NCBI GenBank assembly: GCA_030825825.1
Contig: JAPJPE010000071.1
Coordinates: 1 to 6,251, forward strand
Direction: 5' to 3'
Length of the DNA: 6,251 nt
From: Streptococcus sp.
Lineage (GTDB): Bacteria; Bacillota; Bacilli; Lactobacillales; Streptococcaceae
The position numbers and the translations under genes are program-made. Of the stretch, positions 1 through 4,818 are shown in pieces (the stretch's first letter is position 1; the number at the start of each line of letters is the position of its first letter). Under the pieces are notes generated by a model that was not told where the DNA came from, did no database searches, and saw only the letters and a list, made by a program, of their open reading frames with translations.

Positions 1-11
1 ATTTGATTCAT
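1..11 (-). CDS. Start of an unidentified gene leaving the window (partial, 3 codons)
   Basis: Reading leftward, an ATG at 11..9 is followed by two further codons (Met-Asn-Gln) before the window ends. It is called a gene start because a CGGAG ribosome-binding site lies at 18-22, six bases upstream, and an extended -10 promoter element lies about 30 bases upstream. Both face the same way. It follows brnQ on the same strand but is separated from it by a terminator, so it is probably a separate unit. Three codons give no clue to function. The call rests only on the start signals. Confidence 0.45.
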
Positions 12-42
12 AAAATGCTCCGTATATTGATATGTTAGAAAT

Positions 43-51
43 AGTATAACA
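43..51 (-). promoter_or_regulatory. Extended -10 promoter for the partial gene at the left edge
   Basis: On the minus strand this reads TGTTATACT, an extended -10 (TG-N-TATACT). It shares the ten bases TGTTATACTA with the brnQ promoter. The -35 region, about 16-17 bp upstream, is only AT-rich (TTTAAT-like), so the TG extension would have to carry recognition. Predicted transcription starts near base 36, giving a leader of about 25 bases that contains the CGGAG site. Confidence 0.5.
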
Positions 52-128
52 TGCCATTCCTTAAATTAAAAATTTTTGCTACGGTTTGTATTTAAAGAAA
101 CTATTTAGGTACTAGTTTCAAAATAAAA

Positions 129-157
129 AAACTCTAAAGCGGGGAACTTTAGAGTTT
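129..157 (-). terminator. Rho-independent terminator of brnQ
   Basis: ACTCTAAAG (131-139) pairs with CTTTAGAGT (147-155) around a 7-base loop. Two more A-T pairs extend it to 129-157. Read on the minus strand, the hairpin is followed by TTTTTTATTT (from 130-121), the expected U-tract. It begins about 10 bases after the brnQ stop codon. In the plus direction the T run is only three bases, so it probably works one way only. Confidence 0.9.
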
Positions 158-167
158 CTAGTAAATC

Positions 168-1487
168 TTATTCTTCTTCTGCACTTTGTTTATTGGGCAA
201 GAACAGAGCAAGGACAATACCAACGACTGCTGGTAGTAACCATGGGAGGGATTGGGCAGCAAACGGCAAGTGCTTAATGATGTTTGCTAGACCTGCAAGT
301 TTAAAGGTACTTGCCAGAACGTCTCCAAACGCAACCAAGCTAACTAAGAAAATAGTCAATTGCATCCCTGGTTTTGATAGTTGAGTAAATTTATTTACAA
401 TCACAATCAACACAATAGTAATCGTGATTGGATAGAGGATCATCAAGACAGGCAATGAATAGGCAATAATGGCACTCAAACCAAGATTGGCAATGGAGAA
501 TCCAATCAAGGTAAAAAGAGTTGCATAGACCTTGTAAGAAATTTTAGGGAAAGTGTTATGGAAGAATTCCCCTGTCGATACGATCAAACCTGCTGTTGTG
601 GTAAAGCAAGTCACCGTTACCATACCTGCAAGGAAAATTTGAGCAACTGGGCCGAAGATAGCCTTGGTTGCTTCTGAGAGGACATAAACACCCTTATTGG
701 CATCGGAAGCCATCACTTCTGCTGGAATTGGGAAATGATTTCCAAGATAACCCAATCCAATATACAAAATACTAAAGCCAATGGCTACAACGATACCAAC
801 AATCCAGATCGTTTTAATGTATTCTTTTTTGCTGGTGAAACCAAGCTGATTAAGAGTAGTCACTGCGATGACGCTAAAGGCGACAGATGCCAAGGCATCC
901 AAGGTGTTATACCCTTCAAGGAAACCTTGACCAAAGGCAGATGCTTGGTAGGCTTCTGTTGCCACTTGAGGTGCGTGTCCGCTGTACTTGAGCGCACCAA
1001 GGACAACGAGTACAACGATCAAGATAGCAAAGACAGGTGTTAAAATCCGACCAATACTATCTAGGATTTTAGAAGGATACAAGGCTATCAAATAGGCTAA
1101 ACAAAAATAAACTAAGGTAAAGATAAAGAGACTCAGTCTACCACTTGATTGTCCTAACAATGGAGCAATCCCAACCTCGTATGAAACAGTAGCCGTTCTT
1201 GGAATAGCAAAGAAGGGACCAATAGACAGATACAAGGCTACCAGATAAACGATGGCAAACCAAGGAGCAATTTTTCGTGAAATCTCATGGATATACCCTT
1301 TAGGATTGAGTGTACCAACAATCAAGGTAATAATCGCAATCCCTACTCCTGATAAGACAAATCCAGCAATAGCTGGCCAAAAATGGCTACCCGACTGGGC
1401 ACCTAGCGCAGGTGGAAAGATCAAATTCCCTGCACCGAAGAAAATACCAAATAACAACAAACCTGTTAAGGAACCTTTTCGTAACAT
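168..1487 (-). CDS. brnQ: Branched-chain amino acid transport system II carrier protein (LIVCS family)
   Basis: This is a 439-residue cation-coupled importer of leucine, isoleucine and valine in the cytoplasmic membrane, at the usual family length. The protein is hydrophobic throughout, consistent with about 12 membrane segments. The family hallmark GIFFGAGNLIFPP sits at residues 14-26. Other family-like stretches are EGYNTLDALAS (191-201) and FTTTAGL (295-301). The C-terminus is a short acidic tail (SAEEE). The start at 1487 is chosen because AAGGAG (1493-1498) lies five bases upstream and the protein then opens directly with MLRKGSLTG. A longer reading from TTG at 1547 adds 20 polar residues, but that TTG is part of the -35 box, so it cannot be translated from this promoter. 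The gene has its own promoter and terminator. Substrate preference among the three amino acids, and whether the coupling ion is Na+ or H+, cannot be read from the sequence. Confidence 0.95.
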   Translation of the reverse strand: MLRKGSLTGLLLFGIFFGAGNLIFPPALGAQSGSHFWPAIAGFVLSGVGIAIITLIVGTLNPKGYIHEISRKIAPWFAIVYLVALYLSIGPFFAIPRTATVSYEVGIAPLLGQSSGRLSLFIFTLVYFCLAYLIALYPSKILDSIGRILTPVFAILIVVLVVLGALKYSGHAPQVATEAYQASAFGQGFLEGYNTLDALASVAFSVIAVTTLNQLGFTSKKEYIKTIWIVGIVVAIGFSILYIGLGYLGNHFPIPAEVMASDANKGVYVLSEATKAIFGPVAQIFLAGMVTVTCFTTTAGLIVSTGEFFHNTFPKISYKVYATLFTLIGFSIANLGLSAIIAYSLPVLMILYPITITIVLIVIVNKFTQLSKPGMQLTIFLVSLVAFGDVLASTFKLAGLANIIKHLPFAAQSLPWLLPAVVGIVLALFLPNKQSAEEE

Positions 1488-1490
1488 GTG

Positions 1491-1499
1491 TTCTCCTTT
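1491..1499 (-). promoter_or_regulatory. Ribosome-binding site fixing the brnQ start
   Basis: The minus strand reads AAAGGAGAA, then a short spacer, then ATG at 1487. The AAGGAG core is five bases from the ATG. This decides in favour of 1487 over the longer TTG start. Confidence 0.9.
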
Positions 1500-1518
1500 A
1501 CATTTTTCAATCTTTTCT

Positions 1519-1547
1519 AGTATAACAGCTTTTATCCACCACGGCAA
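1519..1547 (-). promoter_or_regulatory. Promoter of brnQ
   Basis: On the minus strand there is a -35 TTGCCG (1547-1542), a 17-bp spacer, and a -10 TATACT (1524-1519) preceded by TG one base away (extended -10). Transcription is predicted to start near 1512, leaving a leader of about 25 bases. This is too short for a T-box or other riboswitch, so regulation would have to act at the promoter. Confidence 0.8.
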
Positions 1548-1640
1548 TTCTTTTTTTCTGAATCTATTGATTTTCTCAATTGGCAGCTAAGGCTTTTAAC
1601 AACATTGAACGATTGTGGAATTCATAAGCACATTTTAGTC

Positions 1641-1655
1641 AATTGTGCTACAATT
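1641..1655 (+). promoter_or_regulatory. Extended -10 promoter of the YdcF-like gene, inside a perfect dyad
   Basis: TACAAT (1649-1654) preceded by TG (1646-1647) makes an extended -10, with predicted start near 1661 and a leader of about 22 bases. The -35 region is poor (TAAGCA or AAGCAC near 1625-1631). The -10 lies inside the perfect inverted repeat AATTGT-GCT-ACAATT (1641-1655), which could be a repressor operator or chance AT-rich symmetry. Confidence 0.6.
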
Positions 1656-1682
1656 AAACTACTACTACATCTAGGAGTCATC

Positions 1683-2705
1683 ATGTTTCTAAATATATTC
1701 TGGTTGGTTCCAGCTACCATTTTATTATTTTTCTTTATGAACGACCGCAGACGACTGATCAATGCTTACCTCTTTTCAGTAAGCTTAGGCCTTTTCCTCC
1801 TGATTTCTGCCCTTCTACTAGTTGTTCGTACGGAGCTCTGGTTTAACCAAAAGGTTGCCATCATTATCTTTTCAGTACTTGCTATTCTTGTTTTACTCAG
1901 TATTATTTTCTCAACTGTTTTTCTTCTTTTTAACGGTCGTCAAATGATATCTTTTGAAGGCAAAAGGTTGGCTAACCTCCTCTCACTCCTATATGGGATC
2001 TTTATTATAGGCGCCTTAGCACTTCACTTCCTTCCTGATTTCCCAGGGAAAGATCTCTTGATTTACCCAACAGACTTTGCCCTCTTTTACTCGACTTTTC
2101 TTTGTCTTTCTTATGTTTTATATGGGACTTTTTGCAATTACTTCCCCGTTCGTAAAGAGCCGGATGCTATCATTGTCCTTGGCTCTGGTCTAATTGGGGA
2201 TAAAGTACCACCACTTTTGGCCCAGCGTCTAACTAAAGCAAAGACTATCTATGAGCAGTTCGAGGGGCGACCAAAACTAATTGTTTCTGGTGGACAAGGT
2301 GCTGATGAGTTAACCTCAGAGGCGGAAGCTATGGCAAACTACCTGATGGAACAGGGTGTACCACAGGAAGACATTTTGATTGAGAATCTTTCTCGAACGA
2401 CTTTTGAGAATCTGACCTTTAGCAAGGCTATTCTTGAAGATCAAGGACTAGGAAAGAGTGTCCTTGTGGTGACCAATTCCTTTCACGCTCTTAGGGCTGG
2501 TGTCTTTATGAGACGATTAAAAATCCCTGGACGCAGTGTCGGTTCAAAAACAGCTTTTTATTATCTCCCATCGGCTTGGATCCGAGAAACGGTTGGGCTA
2601 GTTTCTCTCTATTGGAAATGGCATGCTGCTTTCTTAGCTTTTCTATTTCTGCCTTGGTTCTTTTCACAAATCATGAGTATCGTGAACTATTTCTTTATTT
2701 ACTAA
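1683..2705 (+). CDS. YdcF/SanA/ElyC-like membrane protein (DUF218 domain)
   Basis: The protein has 340 residues. The N-terminal half carries about five hydrophobic segments (near 1-19, 26-48, 57-84, 98-116, 130-153). A soluble DUF218-type domain follows at about 160-305, and a last hydrophobic segment at about 310-337. Family features visible are DAIIVLGSGL (161-170), the basic stretch around QRLTKA (181-186), IVSGGQGADE (200-209), SEAEAMANYL (212-221), ENLSRTTFENL (234-244) and VTNSFHALRAG (263-273). Family members such as E. coli SanA and ElyC act in envelope integrity or peptidoglycan-precursor metabolism, and YdcF binds S-adenosylmethionine. The enzymatic activity of this multi-membrane version is not established. 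The start is set by AGGAG (1673-1677), five bases before ATG 1683. A longer upstream TTG start (1605) lies ahead of the predicted promoter and is rejected. It is divergent from brnQ and convergent with the acetyltransferase gene. Confidence 0.88.
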   Translation: MFLNIFWLVPATILLFFFMNDRRRLINAYLFSVSLGLFLLISALLLVVRTELWFNQKVAIIIFSVLAILVLLSIIFSTVFLLFNGRQMISFEGKRLANLLSLLYGIFIIGALALHFLPDFPGKDLLIYPTDFALFYSTFLCLSYVLYGTFCNYFPVRKEPDAIIVLGSGLIGDKVPPLLAQRLTKAKTIYEQFEGRPKLIVSGGQGADELTSEAEAMANYLMEQGVPQEDILIENLSRTTFENLTFSKAILEDQGLGKSVLVVTNSFHALRAGVFMRRLKIPGRSVGSKTAFYYLPSAWIRETVGLVSLYWKWHAAFLAFLFLPWFFSQIMSIVNYFFIY

Positions 2706-2707
2706 CC

Positions 2708-2743
2708 AAAAAAGTTCTCTGCAAATTAGCTGAGAACTTTTTT
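2708..2743. terminator. Bidirectional terminator between the YdcF-like and GNAT genes
   Basis: GTTCTC (2714-2719) pairs with GAGAAC (2732-2737). It is flanked by six A on the left (2708-2713) and six T on the right (2738-2743), so either strand gives a hairpin followed by a U-tract. The loop may be tightened by GC/GC pairing around 2721-2730. It starts two bases after the plus-strand stop and ends nine bases before the minus-strand stop, so it serves both convergent genes. Confidence 0.9.
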
Positions 2744-2752
2744 ATATCATGT

Positions 2753-3307
2753 CTAATGATCACTGAAGCGTCGGTATTCAATACGGAAATCAAAGTAATT
2801 CTCTGCTTGCAGTTTATGGAAGATGTCCCGATAAGCCTCTTCATCAAATTGATCGCCTCGATAAAGAATCTCAAAACTCAGATCATCGTATTCTAAAAAA
2901 GCATTAGCAGTTTTAAATCCATTTCGCTTATAGAAATCCATCCGAGACTGACGCTGCTCTATATTGTCGCATTCTTCATCTAAACGTTCCACTTCAAGAA
3001 TCATGGTCCTTTGGTAAAATTCCACCAATTTTTCAATGATTTCTTGACCATATCCGTGGCTTCTTAAATGTGGCATAATGGCAAAGAAACTGACATAAAA
3101 AGCTTTCTGATTATAGATTGAAAAAGCAAATCCGACAAATTCTTCCTCGTTATAAAAAGCAAAGAAATTGGCATCGTCATTGTCCGTATAGCGTAAAAAT
3201 TCTGATAAAGGAACACGCTCTTCTTCTGGAAATGCTTCGATATTCAGCCTTTCAACCTTATCCAAATCTGGGAACGTTTCAGTGATTAATTGGCTCGTTA
3301 AGCTCAT
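2753..3307 (-). CDS. GNAT-family N-acetyltransferase
   Basis: This is a 184-residue cytoplasmic protein with a GNAT fold, which transfers an acetyl group from acetyl-CoA to an amine. The visible signature is the acetyl-CoA pyrophosphate loop LRSHGYGQEII (81-91, of the R-x-x-G-x-G type). It is preceded by a beta-strand ending in SFFAIMPH (73-80) and followed by helix EKLVEFYQ. The later RMDFYKRNGF (122-131) fits GNAT motif B. The N-terminal part is acidic (AFPEEER, TDNDDANFF), as is the C-terminal tail. The substrate (antibiotic, polyamine, protein N-terminus or other) cannot be predicted. The start at 3307 is supported by AAAAGGAGG (3312-3320) four bases upstream and by a good promoter. It is divergent from the MATE gene, which sometimes indicates shared regulation, but no joint function is shown. 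Confidence 0.87.
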   Translation of the reverse strand: MSLTSQLITETFPDLDKVERLNIEAFPEEERVPLSEFLRYTDNDDANFFAFYNEEEFVGFAFSIYNQKAFYVSFFAIMPHLRSHGYGQEIIEKLVEFYQRTMILEVERLDEECDNIEQRQSRMDFYKRNGFKTANAFLEYDDLSFEILYRGDQFDEEAYRDIFHKLQAENYFDFRIEYRRFSDH

Positions 3308-3311
3308 ATGG

Positions 3312-3320
3312 CCTCCTTTT
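3312..3320 (-). promoter_or_regulatory. Strong ribosome-binding site of the GNAT gene
   Basis: The minus strand reads AAAAGGAGG followed by CCAT and the ATG at 3307. Because transcription is predicted to start near 3322, this site falls within the first ten or so bases of the mRNA, so the leader is about 15 bases. Confidence 0.85.
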
Positions 3321-3328
3321 CTGACACG

Positions 3329-3357
3329 ATTATATCAAAAAATGTAAGGGGATTCAA
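3329..3357 (-). promoter_or_regulatory. Promoter of the GNAT gene
   Basis: On the minus strand there is a -35 TTGAAT (3357-3352), a 17-bp spacer, and a consensus -10 TATAAT (3334-3329). It is back to back with the MATE promoter, and the two -35 boxes are 10 bp apart. Confidence 0.85.
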
Positions 3358-3367
3358 CTACTGATGC

Positions 3368-3396
3368 TTGTCGCTAGTTACTGAAGTTGGTATAAT
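3368..3396 (+). promoter_or_regulatory. Promoter of the MATE gene, predicted to give a leaderless mRNA
   Basis: A -35 TTGTCG (3368-3373), a 17-bp spacer and a consensus TATAAT (3391-3396) preceded by TG one base away make a strong promoter. Only six bases (GGCACT) separate the -10 from the ATG at 3403, so the usual start distance puts the first transcribed base at or next to the A of the start codon. Confidence 0.8.
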
Positions 3397-3402
3397 GGCA
3401 CT

Positions 3403-4746
3403 ATGAAAAGAATTCAACGTGTGGACCTCATAGATGGTCCTATTTTACCTACTCTTTTAAGTTTTGCCTTTCCTATTCTTTTATCCAATATCTTCCAACA
3501 ACTCTACAATACTTCGGATGTCATGATTGTAGGACGATTTTTAGGTCAAAAATCATTGGCAGCCGTTGGGGCGACCTCTGCTATTTTTGATTTGATTGTT
3601 GGATTTGCTGTCGGTGTTGGAAATGGGATGGGCATCATTATCGCGAGAAATTATGGAGCTAAAAACGATGACCAATTACGAAAATCTGTCGCAGCAACTG
3701 CTGTTATTGGCGGCATCCTCAGTCTCTTCGTGATATCTATTGGTGTTGTGGGTCTTTATCCCCTTCTCCAGTTTTTAGGGACCCCACCAGCTATTATAGC
3801 TCAGTCCTATCTCTATATCTCCACTATTGTCAATGGTGTAGCTGTGACCTTTGCCTATAATCTTTGTGCCGGACTTCTTCGAGCGGTTGGCGATAGCTTA
3901 GCGGCACTCTACTTCTTGATTATCGCTGCCGTTCTCAATATTCTTCTTGATCTTTATTTTATTACCCAACTCCATCTCGGAGTCCAATCCGCTGGGATTG
4001 CGACCATTATTGCGCAAAGTTTTTCTGCACTTCTTTGTTTCTTTTATATTCGCAAAAAAGTGCCTTTCCTCCTGCCAAATCGCAACGATTTTGTTTGGGA
4101 TCAAAGGCTCTATCAGGACTTAATCAGTCAGGGATTTACCATGGGGCTCATGTCTTCTATTGTCTCTATCGGAACAGTCATCTTACAATCAGCTATCAAT
4201 AAGCTTGGAATGACCATCATTAGTGCTCATATCTCAGCGCGTCGGATCATGTCCTTTGCCCTCCTACCAATGGCTGCTATTTCCACTAGTATGACGACCT
4301 TTACCTCGCAAAACTTTGGTGCCAAACAATTCCGACGCATTCAAAAAGGCGTTAAACAAGCTTGTCTCCTCTCCTTCGTTTGGTCGATCATTGTTGCCAT
4401 CCTCCTCTTCTTTACAAGCCCCTTCTTGACAAGCCTCATATCTGGATCAACCAATCCCTACTTGATCGCAAATGCCAGTCTCTATCTGCAAATCAGCTCC
4501 TGCTTCTATCCGGTCTTAGGATGCCTCTTGATTTTAGGGAATTCCCTCCAAGGTATCGGCCGAAAATTGACCCCTTTGATTTCTAGCTTTATCGAGTTAA
4601 CAGGAAAAATTCTCTTTGTATTTTTCATTATCCCTCATACAGGCTATATAGGAGTCATTCTTTGCGAGCCTCTCATTTGGGTTCCAATGACCCTTCAACT
4701 TTGGTTTACCTATCACAAAGCCAGTCATCAGCTTCTTGCATCATAG
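3403..4746 (+). CDS. MATE-family multidrug/metabolite efflux transporter
   Basis: This is a 447-residue membrane protein, within the usual MATE length of about 440-470. MATE proteins export organic cations, drugs or metabolites by Na+ or H+ antiport. The hydrophobicity pattern fits 12 membrane segments in two six-helix halves. The N-half carries QQLYNTSDVMIVGRFLG (32-48), ARNYGAKN (81-88), LLRAVGDS (158-165) and NILLDLYFI (179-187). The C-half repeats the pattern with TSQNFGAKQFRRI (301-313) and LQGIGRKLTP (382-391). The substrate is unknown. No Shine-Dalgarno lies near ATG 3403, and the start falls at the predicted transcription start, implying leaderless translation. The protein N-terminus (MKRIQRVDLIDGPILPTLLSFAFPILL) matches where MATE proteins normally begin, and no better in-frame start lies downstream. 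It resembles NorM/DinF-type paralogues of Firmicutes. I do not assign dinF because no recA or lexA context is seen. Confidence 0.92.
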   Translation: MKRIQRVDLIDGPILPTLLSFAFPILLSNIFQQLYNTSDVMIVGRFLGQKSLAAVGATSAIFDLIVGFAVGVGNGMGIIIARNYGAKNDDQLRKSVAATAVIGGILSLFVISIGVVGLYPLLQFLGTPPAIIAQSYLYISTIVNGVAVTFAYNLCAGLLRAVGDSLAALYFLIIAAVLNILLDLYFITQLHLGVQSAGIATIIAQSFSALLCFFYIRKKVPFLLPNRNDFVWDQRLYQDLISQGFTMGLMSSIVSIGTVILQSAINKLGMTIISAHISARRIMSFALLPMAAISTSMTTFTSQNFGAKQFRRIQKGVKQACLLSFVWSIIVAILLFFTSPFLTSLISGSTNPYLIANASLYLQISSCFYPVLGCLLILGNSLQGIGRKLTPLISSFIELTGKILFVFFIIPHTGYIGVILCEPLIWVPMTLQLWFTYHKASHQLLAS

Positions 4747-4767
4747 CATTCGACGAGTACATAATAA

Positions 4768-4803
4768 AACAACTTCTGCTCATTTGAACAGAAGTTATTT
4801 TTT
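4768..4803. terminator. Terminator between the MATE gene and fhs
   Basis: AACTTCTG (4771-4778) pairs perfectly with CAGAAGTT (4789-4796) around a 10-base loop and is followed by ATTTTTT (4797-4803) for the plus strand. In the minus direction the tail is TTGTTTTATTAT, which could also end fhs transcription. The hairpin lies about 25 bases after the MATE stop and about 20 bases after the fhs stop. Confidence 0.88.
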
Positions 4804-4818
4804 GTCATCAGGCGTTTA

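Noticed and set aside
27..50. Plus-strand promoter (TTGATA and TATAAC)
   Set aside because: The spacing is only 12 bp and no plus-strand gene follows. The same bases make a better extended -10 on the minus strand.
193..1043. Plus-strand open frames opposite brnQ
   Set aside because: They are antisense to brnQ, with no promoters or ribosome-binding sites and no recognisable domains.
1605..1682. N-terminal extension of the YdcF-like protein from the TTG at 1605
   Set aside because: It lies upstream of the predicted promoter at 1646-1654, has no ribosome-binding site, and the family-like hydrophobic N-terminus with AGGAG starts at 1683.
1488..1682. Possible T-box or amino-acid riboswitch upstream of brnQ
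   Set aside because: The predicted brnQ leader is only about 25 bases and no T-box-like stem or terminator/antiterminator pair is visible.
2576..2896. Plus-strand open frame bridging the YdcF-like gene end and the GNAT gene
   Set aside because: It overlaps two real genes and the shared terminator, has no start signals, and its product resembles no family I know. It is a shadow frame.
3898..4104. Minus-strand 68-residue frame inside the MATE gene
   Set aside because: It is polar, low in recognisable content and fully inside a well-supported gene, with no start signals.
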